Below, piece by piece: positions 34,836-46,521 of a stretch of DNA of 64,000 bases (position 1 is its first letter; every line of letters begins with the position of its first letter). The notes under the pieces are model-generated. The model was not told the origin of the DNA. It saw nothing but the letters and a program-made list of their open reading frames with translations, and made no database searches. Source of the stretch: Sarocladium kiliense (lineage: Eukaryota; Ascomycota; Sordariomycetes; Hypocreales; Sarocladiaceae); contig JAUZTG010000034.1 of NCBI GenBank assembly GCA_030734395.1, positions 1,860,001-1,924,000 on the forward strand, given 5' to 3'. Made by a program: the position numbers and the translations under genes.

Positions 34836-36030
34836 ATGGGCGGCAAGACCTGGTCCTTCGAAGAAGAGCGCTTCTTCTGGCATGAGATTGTTCCACAGTC
34901 TCCGAAGGCGGTGAACCCTGTGAACAGGATCCTGGACTGGGAGTTGTGTGCTCGCCAGATGCAGGCAGCCATGGGCTCCCAGGCTCGTCGCAGGTACACG
35001 AAGTTGATGCTTTGTGAGTACGTTTCTGTGCCTGACTGTAATCATTCACTCACAGTGTGCAGTCGAGCATTACTTCCAGAACGTATCTACCGGGCACATG
35101 TCACCTCACGCTCTTGCTTTCGTAAATGAGCATAAGGAGCAACAAAGTACGTCTCATTACTATCGTCAATCCATTCCGTACTCCGTCGTGCGTGTCTAAC
35201 ACACAGTAGGTGCGGAAGCCCAGCCTGCTAAAGAAACCCCTGGAGACTCCAAGAAGGACACCGATGCCGACGGGTCTAATATTCAGCATACTGTAACGGA
35301 GCAACCGGCTCTTCAGGTGGCTACTGTCAGCTATGCCCCAACGGCCGTGGGGCTGCCACCTGCCAGAGACCACAGACAGCTGCCCCGGCTGGAGATCCCG
35401 GCCGGTCACTTCCAGCAGCCAGGACTCTCTGCTTCGAGCTCTACGCCTGGCTCTGGATCCTACCACCATTCTCCATCTGCGGAGCTTCCCAATGTCTGGC
35501 CCATTCCTCCTCATCTCGTCGTACCGAGCCAAGCCTCTCTTCTTTATGGGTATGAGCCTCGGCCGACCTACTCGTTGTCCGGCTCCGGGCGAGCTCCCAT
35601 GGCTCCTATGATGAGCATAGAGCCCTCGCCGATCTCGCCTTGCTTCAACCCGATGCCGTCGTCGTCACACCACATGATCAGCTCCGAACCTCTGGCACCA
35701 TCTCAGGGCAGCAAACGCAAGATCGAAGACGCCATGGGACATGATGTGTACCCCTATGCTCAGAAGCGGACTCTGCTCCCCTCACAGAGCTACCACCTCG
35801 ACACACTTGCCACGGCTGCTTCTATGGATTATACGGCCGGAACAAGTGGTATCCCAGTGAACTTCACTGCTAACCAGCCAGCCAGCATACTACCAGCGAA
35901 TATGCCATATCTTACCACTACACCCAGAACGACACCCCCTACGAGCGGGGAGTTGAGCCCGGTCGGTGCCAGCCAGGAGTCCCACGCGCAGATACAAGAC
36001 GGCTCGGCGTTCAACAGCTGGGCTTCCTAG
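34836..36030 (+). CDS. Uncharacterised fungal protein with SANT/Myb-like N-terminus and Pro/Ser-rich tail
   Basis: Model: join(34836..35013,35063..35146,35210..36030), 360 residues; a tandem acceptor 3 bases earlier (35207) adds one residue. The first about 70 residues, MGGKTWSFEEERFFWHEIV and on to ARRRYTKLMLFEHYFQN, have the spaced tryptophans and acidic EEE of a SANT/Myb-like helical domain, though I cannot confirm it. The remaining about 270 residues are Pro/Ser/Thr-rich and disordered with a possible nuclear signal (GSKRKIEDAM). This organisation resembles fungal transcription-associated regulators. The ATG lies directly after an A-run, a good fungal start context. I do not recognise an orthologue, so the function stays open. 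Confidence 0.72.
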
Positions 36031-37105
36031 GTACTAAGTATCTCGAAGCCTTGCTGTAGAAGACAAGTAGTAGCTCTGTATTATTTTTGAGCGGGGCGTT
36101 CCAGGGACCCTCACTGCTACCGGAAAGCTGTCATTCACTGAAGGCGGTGCTGAGCTAATCTCTAAGCTAGCTCTCGTGCGTGGTATTCATAGGGCTAGAA
36201 GCAATGTTGATGGAGCTTGTGTCTCGGTTAGCTCTCCGGCGAGGTCGTAGCTGCTGTGGCATATATATCGGTTCCTATAGAGGATGTGGGTTGTTTGCAG
36301 GGAGGCTCTACCGTTGGTTTCCTTGATGTTTTCTGTAGTTCCGCTAATGGACTCACTAATATGATCATTGACATTGCCAAATTCGCCTTAATTTCGGGTA
36401 ACAGGGACCAGGCCCTTAGATGTGCCTTCTGTGTGGTCTCCCGTACTATGTTGTGCTCGTTGGCTTTTTCACCACTTCGTACAAACTCACGAAGAACATC
36501 CCCTGCTCATACTCTCTATCTATTAATAATAAAGAAAGTTCAGACGTCTTATTGCCTTCCCGTAGAACGAGTTCATCTATCACTCCTCGTGAAGGTTAGC
36601 CAAGCTATCTTGTTGGCAACACCTCCTTAGAAGTTTTCACACAGCATAACACATAATTAGTAAGCCAAGAAGCTGCGATGTCAATGAATTGAGTACCAAA
36701 AATACTTTCCATGAGTACCTAAGCAAGGTCTTACACACTTTGCGTCTTGAAAGACGCGATGTTCCAAGCTCTCTTTAAGGAGGCTGTACACAAGTGGTGA
36801 GTGACCCTAACCCGGACCCTAGCCTGCGTGCCAAGCCTTGCCGCCACACCGCGAAAGAGTGGAGCCGGCCGCCGTTCGGGAAAAGGCGGACCCATTCCCC
36901 ATGGCAGAAATTATTCCACCGTCGCAATCGCGTCGCACAGCCTGACTGAGTCTCCTTGCCATGCTGGTAAAACCGACCACAACCGTCCACAAAGCCTCCC
37001 AACGTTGAAGAAGCCGTTCTTTACATCGAAGCGACCGAAATCTCTGCCTATTTCTCTCAAAGCTACCCACGCGCTTGCAAAATCCCGGTGCTCGCTACAA
37101 ACACA
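36031..37105 (+). other. 1.1 kb intergenic region with AT-rich patches and a telomere-like box
   Basis: No gene is visible. The middle (about 36240-36720) is AT-richer than the flanks. ACCCTAACCC, the complement of GGGTTAGGGT, lies at 36804-36813, about 290 bp before TIM22. Confidence 0.4.
36804..36813 (-). promoter_or_regulatory. Telomere-repeat-like box upstream of TIM22
   Basis: The reverse strand reads GGGTTAGGGT, one and two-thirds TTAGGG units, 293 bp before the TIM22 start codon. Confidence 0.35.
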
Positions 37106-37750
37106 ATGAACTTCCCTGGAGGGGCATCCCAATCACCCATCGCCGGCATGGGTGGTCAGGATCCAGGCGTCAAGGCCGTAAGAGACTCTTTCAAAGCTGC
37201 GCATGAGAAGAACATTACTAACAGTCATCTCAAAGTTCCAAGACGTGATGAACTCCTGCGCCGGCAAGACTGTCATGTCCGGCGTCATGGGCTTCGGTAT
37301 GGGCGGTCTCTTCGGCATGTTCATGGCCTCTGTACGCTCTCCCTCTCCTTCTTCCACCCTCCCAACCCGCAACTAACTCACCTCGCCTACCACTAGATGT
37401 CCTACGATACCCCCTACGGCTCCCCCACCGCCGGTCCCAATGGCCAAGCCCTCAGCTCCCTCCCCCTAAAGCAACAGCTCAAGAGCGGCTTCAAAGACAT
37501 GGGCCAGCGATCCTGGTCGACCGCACGAAACTTCGGCAAAGTCGGCGCTTTGTTCTCCGGTATTGAGTGCGGCATCGAAAGTGTACGTGCGAAAAACGAC
37601 ATGGCAAATGGTATCGCTGCAGGGTGCTTAACGGGTGGCATTCTGGCAAAGAACGCGGGACCGCAGGCTGCGGCAGGTGGCTGCCTTGCTTTTGCGGCTT
37701 TCAGTGCGGCGATCGATGCGTATATGAGGCAGCCGCCGAAGGATGAGTAG
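37106..37750 (+). CDS. TIM22: Mitochondrial inner-membrane import translocase subunit Tim22
   Basis: Model: join(37106..37177,37236..37331,37397..37750), 173 residues. The first intron has a perfect TACTAAC branch site (37216-37222). Correct splicing gives [19 protein letters not shown], then the first membrane segment [20 protein letters not shown]. Further hydrophobic segments are [20 protein letters not shown] and the [20 protein letters not shown] region, the Tim17/22/23 fold with small-residue helix packing. Tim22 forms the pore of the carrier translocase that inserts metabolite carriers into the inner membrane. The conserved cysteines (NSCAGK and IECGIE) that form an intramolecular disulphide in yeast are present. 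Confidence 0.95.
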
Positions 37751-38154
37751 AAGGAGATGGTAAAGGGCTTCATGTATCAAACATTTAGAGGGTGTTTGCC
37801 CACCCGCGGCGTTTTGGGATATAGAGCATCTGGCTGGCGTTTTTGGGACACATTACCCCCCTTCACTGGATCATCTACGGCTTCTTGCTTCAGGAAGATA
37901 GAACTTCTGGCAGCCCTTCTATAGAGGCCGAGCTCTGGGGGTCTCGTGATCTGCCCATCTATTGGGACAGAGTTGAGACACCAATGTACAGATAGAGCTG
38001 GCTAAGCGTAAAGCTCACGTGTATTACAATCTCAGACTTGATATCTTTTCACTCAATGAACGCCTCGAAATTCAGAACGCCCCGCTAGCTTGCGTCCCCG
38101 AAATCACAAATACCAACCATCAATGTCACTTTCCTCCTTGAACAGGACAGGCTT
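37751..38154. other. Convergent intergenic region, no gene
   Basis: 404 bp between the 3' ends of TIM22 and the GH16 gene; nothing else is visible. Confidence 0.35.
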
Positions 38155-39364
38155 CTACGAGCTCTGATCGGCATGGTACACTTCAAAGGAGCCAAACTCC
38201 CAGAATGCGTTCTTGAATGCATCGGGGTTGTTGGCGACGTAGTCTGTGCAGTTGCTTGGGCCTGAGGTCACATTTGGTCAGTGACTGACAAGGTAGTCGA
38301 AGGATCAGGGAGTATAACTTACAGTTGTCCGAACTGTACACTGACTCAGTCAGTTCGCCACAGAGGTTGATGTTCGCCACAATAGACTGGTTCTTAAAGT
38401 GGTTGCCGATGTTGCAATCGGTGTTGGGGAAATCAGCCAAGGCCTCACCCCAGCCGCCCGGGTTGGGCTTCTGTTCCGTGATATCGCTTGGAACTTTGCC
38501 CGTTGGGAACTGCCACATGCGAATGCCCTCCGTGCGCCACTCCATAGCCATGACTCCTCCGTTTCCACGGTTGAAAGCTTGGCCGAAAGTGTCTGAGTCG
38601 CCATCAACACCACACCCGCTGTTGTCGTTCTTGGTAGCGTCACAGTTCGTCTCCTGAGCACTGCCGGTCTGCTTTCGGCGGACGCCCATCGTGCATCCTT
38701 CGCTGGTATGCAGAGTCATCATGTTTCCATCATCGGCCTGGTTGACGGACTCCATGACATCGATCTCGCCATGTTCGGGCCAGTTGCTGGGGTCGGTGAG
38801 CCAGAGAGCTGGCCAGGTACCGCAGCCGTAGGGGCTGTGACGGACGTCGAAGATGAAAAGACCGTTCTCGTAAGTCTTCTGAGAGGTGATGCGAACGGAG
38901 AAACGGCCCGTGGAGGCATTGGGCTCAGATTCAGGACCGACAGAGGTATCAACCTTGAGGACGGCAGTGTCGGAGGTTGCGTATGTGAGGTTGAGTGATT
39001 CGGCTTGAGCTTGAGGTACGTAATGAACGAAGCCGGAGGTCGGGTCGTAGCCTGTGAAGTAGTCGAAGTTGTCGAAGAAGTTCTCACCGCTGTAGGTATC
39101 GGTGAGGCTGTAGGAGAGGTTGGTGTAGTTGGGATAAGAACCGCTGTTTGAGCGGCTCTGGGTGACTGCGACAGCGACAATGATGGCAATGACAGCGACA
39201 ATAACGATGGTCAGAATGATCCAGATCCTCTTGGTCCAATAGCGAGGGTTCCACCAGGGCATGGAGGTTTGCACGGCACGTCCGGGACGAGCATACGGCT
39301 GGTCGTAGTCGACCTCGTAGAGGTTTGTCGGGGCAGCGCCGTGCTTCTGATCGTAGCTCTGCAT
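38155..39364 (-). CDS. GH16 beta-glucanase, type II membrane-anchored
   Basis: Model: complement of 38155..38261 and 38323..39364, 382 residues with one 61 bp intron. A 46-residue cytosolic N-terminus precedes a single membrane segment at about 47-68 (IWIILTIVIVAVIAIIVAVAV). The GH16 catalytic domain follows, with the active site WPEHGEIDVMESVN: nucleophile E201, D203 and acid/base E206. YGCGTWPALWL forms part of the active-site cleft. The spliced C-terminus adds CPSNCTDYVANNPDAFKNAFW, with cysteines that close the family's disulphides. The enzyme should act on beta-1,3 or mixed-linked glucan outside the membrane, in wall remodelling or in cleaving plant glucan. N-glycosylation sequons (NLT, NAS, NCT) support exposure outside the cytosol. 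Confidence 0.92.
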
Positions 39365-40973
39365 GATGAATATTGGTTATGTTGAAGAGTCGAAGATGAC
39401 TTCCTTCCGGTGAGACGCGCAAAGTGCACGCGGCTGGTATGGATAAGCGAGCGTTGGGCGAGTGAGACAAACTTGTCGCAGTCTTCGTCTCGTGTAAGTG
39501 GCGAAGTCAATGGTGCGATGCAAGGCAACGTGTGACGTCGAAGCGAAAGTGATGAAGCCAACTCACGAAAACCAGTAAAAATACAGCTCGAATGTTCAGA
39601 ACGAGTGTTGAACGGTTCTTCAAGCGACAGACAGGTAGAGCAACAGCATATCAAAGTCTCAGAGGGTTCGGGGGTGTGTGTGGATGGACGGCCACATGCG
39701 AGGTTTTATGTGGAAGCAGCAAAGAGTCCAGTCACATACCGACCACCCACCCCCCAACACACGCATACACGAACGCGCGGCGACTTTTGCTCAGGTCCCA
39801 CACCCCTCCGGTCGCCCTGTTGTAGGGTGGTGGCTTCAAAAAGGGAAACGGATGCATGACGATGTGTATCGGCAGAGCGTCGTGTGTGCGTGTATCTACG
39901 TGTGAGTGGATTCGCACCAGGGACTGAAAATCGATAGTTATCGCTGACAACCCCAGCCAGAGGTTCCGGGTATCCACTATGCCTTGAGTAAACACGTCTG
40001 GCTCTATTTCTGTTCCTGGTGATTTGACTGAGATAGGGAATTTCGTATATCTCGTGACAAGAGAAGACTCAAAAACCCAACAGTGTGCCTGGTCTACCCG
40101 AGCGACCAAGTGAAGGCTGAGGAATGAACTCCCGCATCTCCCGTATCAACCGGGACAACCTCCCCAAGAGCCTAAGCTTGGTCCCATCAGGAACCCAGAG
40201 TCAAAAGGTGTCGGGCCGGTGTTTGGTCAATTCTCCCATAACGCCGTCCCCGTCCCTACCATTGCTCGGGCGGCGCCGCGGATGTGGCTGCGCCCCCTGT
40301 CGTACGTGGCCAAGCTGGGTACTCGGGTGGTCTACCAAAACCAGGACTGACCTGGTTAGTCAGTACGCCGCTTTTGCTCAATCACCCTTGCTCAGTGAGC
40401 ACCACCCTAAAACTCCTCAACCTTACATCCCTCCAACGGGCTGCATGCTAAACGGTGACCTCCCACTAATATGACTAAAAGTCTACACTGTACTTCCTTA
40501 GTTTTATGTAGCCTTCGCTATAGCAGAGGATCCATTTAGACGCAATAAGGATGAGGGGCGAGCACATTAGTTAGTAAGCTGCCTCTCCATAGAGTAACAT
40601 AATTGATACTGCTGTATTTTTGCATCTAATAAAAGCATTATCTTCATATTTCTTAATTAGGAGCCTTTACTTAAGTTATTAGTAGTATAATATACATTAA
40701 AGAGATTATATGTATAATAACAGTCTAAGAGATCATGTCAAATGTAGTTTAATAAAAGAAGTTCCTATTATTTTTATGTTGCTACTTTTTAGCTAGTAAG
40801 GCTCATACCAAAGGCTCAAACTAGTCATGCTTATTAATTTATTTATGTATAAGATCTTGGGCCTTCTATACTTCCCTAGATCCATGACCTTCAACTTCTT
40901 TATTATTTAGTTTTCCGCCAAGGGTCCCGTCTCTATCGCTCTCGGTCTAATAGAGTATCGGACTGTAACAGGC

Positions 40974-41230
40974 CACGATATCTCACGGAGTCAAGCAGGG
41001 CGGCAGGGATTATATTCACAACAAGACTATACTTAAAGATCTCTCCCCTTCTCTCTAGGTTTAAAGATAAAAGGGTAACTAGGTGTCTAGAGTAACGTTC
41101 TTCTACGCCGCGCCTCCGACTCGCGCCCGACTCGCACGCGGCTTCCTCCCCTACACGGACTTACTTAGATGATAGTGTGCCACCTAGTCTATTCTATTAG
41201 CGAACTTTCATTTATGCTCAGGTTATTACA
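40974..41230. mobile_element. Possible solo LTR or terminal repeat fragment
   Basis: The segment begins TGTAACAGGCC and ends GGTTATTACA, so its ends are the inverted pair TGTAA/TTACA in the TG..CA form expected of an LTR of about 257 bp. It lies in AT-rich sequence where remnants would be expected. No target-site duplication is visible (GGAC before, ATAAG after), and there is no second copy in the window, so this stays a weak call. Confidence 0.25.
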
Positions 41231-41574
41231 ATAAGGCCTTTGATAGTATAGACTAATGACAACACTCAAGAATCCACCGCTCTGCTCTACGAATAGCGCT
41301 AACGGGTCAGGCGGCCTGCTCTTAAGAATGCTGGTAGAGGATCCGCTCGTGTATTATCGTGTAAGTCTTCTCTGCTGGACGACTCAGCAAGCGCGAGCTG
41401 TGACTGTCGTTGAGCTCCGTGATAGCCGCCCCGTACTATGCGGCTCTATGAAATAGCTTGGTACGGGTTTTGGACCTTACGTTAATTGGAGGAAGTAGGA
41501 GCTGGCATTGGTCTTTGTGCACTGTTGTGGGCACGTGGCTGTGCCTGAGGTGTGTCAACACAAGCTTGACCCAA

Positions 41575-41614
41575 TCTCGATGGCATCAACTACGTCTCGA
41601 TGGCATCAACTATG
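41575..41614. repeat. Tandem duplication of a 20-bp unit
   Basis: TCTCGATGGCATCAACTACG is followed directly by the same unit with one change at position 19. It is a short recent duplication in non-coding DNA. Confidence 0.8.
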
Positions 41615-42347
41615 TTTTGTCTGTTTACAACGTTGATCAAGTGACCTCACTTCATCTTGCAGTGATTTGCACGTCGTATTCTGCAAAGCGGGCTTTGAGA
41701 TTTCATTGAGAACGATATGCAAACTTGTATATCAATCCAAGAGTAAGCGGCTGTGAGTTCCGTCGACCGAATACCCTGCTATGACAACGCTATATTCGTC
41801 TCCTAGGTCTTAGGCTGTTGAAGTATGGGCCACCTTGGTGCAAGATGGATCTTCTGAGCGACGAAAACAGACCCTTAAACGGTCTGTCGGACATAGGCCA
41901 CGTGCTTCTGGTCTATGATCTCTTCCTCGAATCCAACCTAGAATTTCGGAGTAAATGTTGAAGAGGTGTTAATCTCATATCAACTTGTTTGCAACGTCAA
42001 GCCGTAGGGATAGATAATGGGCTACGTCCTAAACACACAAGGCAGCATAGCGTCAATTATTCCGTATTTGCAACCAAGAAATCATTGCAGATCAGGAATC
42101 ATCATATAGTAAAAAGTAAAATATGATTAGTCGTAAAATATCTATCTGTAAAAACTCTATCTGCAATTGTATGATGTAAACTCTGTCTCTATCCGGATAT
42201 CATAAGGAATGACATGATCATGAGATCGTGAGATGAGGAACGCTCCACCATAGAGTGAGCCGGAAAAGCGCCGAATGCATGCTTGCTTGTCATGTTGATG
42301 GATCACGAAATTCTTATCCTCCCGCCTGAAAAGATTTGCGGAGTCGA

Positions 42348-42920
42348 TTACAGCACAGCGGAAAGGTTCTTGACGGGAGCCTTCACCTTTATCTTGGGGC
42401 AGACGACCTCACGGGTGGAGTAGAGCTGTCCCTTCTTCCAGAGGTTGTTGGTGGTGGTGAGGTCGGTGCACTGGGGGTTCTTCACTGTAACGAAGCCATC
42501 GGCCTCGAAGCGACCACCCTCCTTGGTGCAAGACCATGACTGCTTGATCTCGAGCTTGCCCGTGGCGAGGTTGAACTTGAAGGAGGCGGCGTCGCCGGCG
42601 TACTTCTTGTCGATCTTGCACTTGTAGGACTTCTTGTCGGCGAAGGGTTCCGGCTGCGACTCAGACAAGGCACTGCACTTGGCCTTGTAGGGGAGGGCAG
42701 GGTTGACAAGGTCAAAGTTGACGAAGCTCTTGACGGCGGTCAACTGACCAGGCGCCAAGGACATGTAGGTGGAGTGGTAGTCAAAGTTCTCGACAGTCCA
42801 GGATTTCACCTTGGTGCCGACCTCCATGCAGGTAGGCTTGGAGGAGCCGTAGGTGCTGCTGCTGGGAAGGGCGAAGGCGGAAGCCGCCATGAGGGCAATG
42901 GTCATGATGTTGGAGAGCAT
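42348..42920 (-). CDS. Small secreted cysteine-containing protein (effector candidate)
   Basis: A single exon of 190 residues. The start gives a clear signal peptide, MLSNIMTIALMAASAFA, with cleavage expected before LPSSS. The mature part has six cysteines (TCMEV, AKCSA, YKCKI, WSCTK, QCTDL, VCPKI) that could form three disulphides, and no membrane segment. The alternating pattern FKFNLATGKLEIKQSWSC suggests a beta-rich fold, and the layout loosely recalls Alt a 1-like (AA1-like) secreted proteins of Dothideomycetes, but I cannot confirm that. The gene stands alone, 3 kb from its neighbours on both sides and next to AT-rich DNA. Its lysine-rich, C-ending codon usage suggests good expression. 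Role unknown: apoplastic effector, allergen-like or wall-associated protein. Confidence 0.85.
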   Translation of the reverse strand: MLSNIMTIALMAASAFALPSSSTYGSSKPTCMEVGTKVKSWTVENFDYHSTYMSLAPGQLTAVKSFVNFDLVNPALPYKAKCSALSESQPEPFADKKSYKCKIDKKYAGDAASFKFNLATGKLEIKQSWSCTKEGGRFEADGFVTVKNPQCTDLTTTNNLWKKGQLYSTREVVCPKIKVKAPVKNLSAVL

Positions 42921-45900
42921 GTTTGCGGTTATTGTGTTGTGTTGTTGTGAAAGGTGAAGGCGGCGAAACCTGGGAGTGATGGGATTGGTTGCGGAGGAGA
43001 GGAAGAAGATGGTGTTTGTGAGTGATTGATGATATTTGTGCTGGATGAAGAGTCCAAATATCTTTCTGAGCGGCGAACTTCTCCCACTTTATAGATCTTC
43101 GTCCTCAACGAAGGCATGGTGAGGCTTCCTCAACTAGAAGGGACACGAACGGTGAATCCAAATAGTCCTAGCGACTACGGAGCTATACTCTATAGCTTAG
43201 AGTGTGAATAGACCGCGAGTGGACGTTGCTACGAATCGGTGGCAGCGCAAGATCCTTGTCTCCTGGCCCTGTCTGAGCTCGCAGACCCCCCGGCACGTCC
43301 CGTATCCACCGTAACATCTACATCGACTGGGGAAGCTCGGGCGGGTGAGCTCGTGTTGCGGAGAGGCGCGAGCTGCGCCATTCAATATTATTCGTTATGA
43401 CCGGGGTTATATCGCAAAGAAGACCCAAAGGTCGAAAGTGTACGGCGAGATGACCACGACCTTACAGAGAGGTTCCTCTCGTCCTCTCTCGTGCGACCGG
43501 ATCGCCGATCCACTCCAGACCATTGTCATTAACCAAGGACGCACATTACACAGCAGACGAAGATGCAGGTTTGGCCATGATGCAAGGAACAGGCTCTTGC
43601 AGTACTGAAGTTGAATAATAGAGAAACGCAATGGAGCTGGTCGAGCAAACAGTGATGCCAAAACTAGGACAAGCCTATCATCGGTACGCTTCCGTCCGAC
43701 GGGCATGCCGCCCCGGACTGTGTGGTCACGTCGCGCTATTGCTCTGGGCTGCGCCGTAGGTTGTGGCGGAGCCAGATGCAGAATAGAAAGTCCATGAGAA
43801 TCTGGATTCTTCAGGACCAAAAAGCACCTGCTGGATCGTGGAGTCGCCCTGAATTGGGACTGTAGGACTATAGGACTACAAGCCGAGCTGCACTTTCGGT
43901 TGGTGGATTTCCGAAAGGAGGCTGGGCTCGATCTCGTGTTAGCTCCCTTGATTCTGACAGTGGCTGCCGACGTCATGAGCTAAATTTATTGCTGAAGTAG
44001 GGATCACGTTGGCAAAAAATCATTAGATTATTGATACTTTGGAGCACGAGCGCATTGTTCTGGATCAACGGCGAGATGGACAGCGGCATGTGCGCGTCTG
44101 TGGCTGCTCACAACTGTGCAAGGTTCTGGACTGGCCGGTAAGCATGATAAGTGTGAGCCATAGTTCGCAAAGTTTACCAGCCGGACGGATGGGGAGAGCC
44201 GCTGAACCAGTACTTACACCAGGGTCAGTGACAACGGGAAGGACTCGACGCTGCCCAGTCAGCTGACGTGTCCAAGGCGGCAGGGCAGGGGGTTTTGCTA
44301 AGTTCGAAAGTTCCGGTCAGAGTAAAGCGGATCTGCTTTCTGTATTTGATCCTTGGCAGTCTTGTTGCGTGGAGCGAAGGCCTTTGTTGCTTTCATCTAG
44401 AACACTGCATGGTACCTCTCGGAACAGCCTTGTATGGTATATTTAGATTATTGCTTGATGTCTTCCTGAGTTGGGCGATATCTTCCGTCCGATGATAGTC
44501 GATGGCTAGTCGTAGCTGGTGCGCTGCCTCCAGGTCTGGCGTCCACCGATGGCTTCTTCCTGAATTGGAAGAGATGAACCACCCCCAGCATGCAAATCCA
44601 AGCCGCCGAGGGTCTCACAGGATCTGTTCGTTCTTTCTGGCTTGACCTAGCTCTTGAAGAAGTTCAAAAGGGGCTGGGGCTGGTGTACATTCGTTTCGGG
44701 AGAGCACTCCTCCAGGCTGAAGGTTGAACATCCATCGGTAACAGAACTGGAGTCAGCCTGGCCGAAGACTAGCTACCGCTTGGCTATTTTGTAATCCTTA
44801 GCTCCAGCATGGCCCAGGAACAAAACTTGAAAGGTTTAGTTGTTATGTTGCCAGATGTGAGGAGACCAGCCGTGCCCAGGATTGAGTTCCATTATGCCTT
44901 CAACATGAATGATCCCGAAGGCGTTAGTTGCGACTTCGGCCTCACAATCACACGACCAGTATTCATGGTTCTAATTGGTGTTACTTGAGAGAATCTTTGC
45001 GCTAACAAGTAAGGAGTTTCACACATTTGTGCTTTGTCAAGGGTACGAGTCACATAGAACTTACGCCATCCTCCAACAGTCCTTCACGTACTACCAGCGC
45101 TGAACCCGAATTCGGCAGCATGCATGGCGACTCTTTCTTTAAATAACGCTAAAATCCTCTTGTTTCTGAAGCTGCGTTTTAAGAAAGCTTGTAACTCGAG
45201 CATTCGGGAGACTCACTCGTCGGCAATCAGTCTCTATTCACAGTCCTTATCAGCTTTACTTGTGAAGTCCTAAACTTGGTTATGAAATCTGGGTTAATCT
45301 TCCTGGAGCTAGTTTGTGATGGCCTCCAAGCTTTCTGGAGGTGATACCTGAGAGAATTGTCACTGATAGTCTTATGTAGAAGGGCATTATCTTGTCGTCT
45401 CAAGCTGCGCTATACCTACGAACCAGTACAGCTTCAAACGAAGCCCCAACCTCACTGCATATGAGCTGGAAGTACCCACGGAGTGATCACTTAGACCTGT
45501 GGCGAATGCCTTGATGAATATAGTGGGAAAAGGTTTCCTCTTTGCCCAGCACAGGTTGCCGACAGTAGACATCGGTTGATCGGAGACTGCGACAAAAGTC
45601 GCAAGGCTTGATGGTAATTCTTCACCTCTGATTGGATCTAATCAATTTGGTCTGTACTATCACAACTGGCAGCTCTACGTCGGATTGACAAATCCTGTGT
45701 ATTAGTGTGCCTGGTGCCTGGAGCTCGGTGGCTGCCCGAGTAGTGGGTGTACAGTCCTTTGTCCCATTTCAGGTACAGAGCCAGCATCTGTGAGAAAATG
45801 TCCTACTAAAGCGCTAATACAAATATCTATATAAATATTCCTATTATAATAATTATATAAGAAAGGTAGCATTTCCTGAAAAGAAATAGTATGTATCCTT

Positions 45901-46521
45901 TTTCAATGTGTACCATCATATACCAATCTCAATATCATGATCCAATTTTTCTCAATAAAGTAATAATTACATCTCTATCATAATTATATTATAAAGATTT
46001 TATCATGACGATTTAGGTCTAGAGGTCGGCTCGGCTGAGGTTCACCCCTGTGCACCCAATAAGGTGACCTTTTCAGTTAGGTAAAGCAGCGGCAGGTCGA
46101 GCCTTGGCGGGTACGCTAGCAACTGATTTGGGCGGCAGGCCTGTTGGGTGTAACTATTTTGAGGTACCTAGCGACGAGATGGGACATGGCATGGCATGGG
46201 CATTGTCATCGTGATGCGAGTCGCTGGTGATGCAGAACGGCAGTCATGCAAAAAATGGTTTCTTTCACGAATCAATGACTGAGTCTGAGCGCGAGGTCGC
46301 CTTGATCAAGCAAGACTGGTCCCGAATATTCCGTTCCTCCCTGTCGTCGGCTCCCGGCACAATGATATAAATAGATAGACAGTAACAACTCTGCACGATC
46401 CAAACTCTCTCCTGTGTCTTCACATGCTTCAACAAGATCTGATTCGTCGATCGCCTAGCTCATAGCTCTCGTCTTAGCTTCCCAAAGTTGGTGCACAGGC
46501 AAGAGGGTGGTGTTCGCCAAC
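42921..46521. other. 3.6 kb gene-poor region with a second AT-rich patch
   Basis: I see no coherent gene. A short AT-rich patch at about 45800-46010 resembles the block near 40.5 kb. A TATA-like TATAAATAGATAG occurs near 46367-46379, but on the strand opposite to the downstream gene's direction, and no plus-strand gene follows it. Confidence 0.4.

Larger units (their letters stand above)
39365..42347. other. 3 kb gene-poor region with AT-rich block
   Basis: No supported gene. About 39365-40470 is the GH16 promoter region of ordinary composition. About 40470-41100 is strongly AT-rich, with many TA dinucleotides and stop codons in all frames. An LTR-like fragment and a 20-bp tandem duplication follow. 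The AT-rich block looks like a mutated repeat relic, in line with repeat-induced point mutation. Confidence 0.5.

Noticed and set aside
43407..43976. 189-codon frame on the minus strand in the gene-poor region
   Set aside because: No recognisable content, no promoter or splice support, and many basic residues as expected of random frames.
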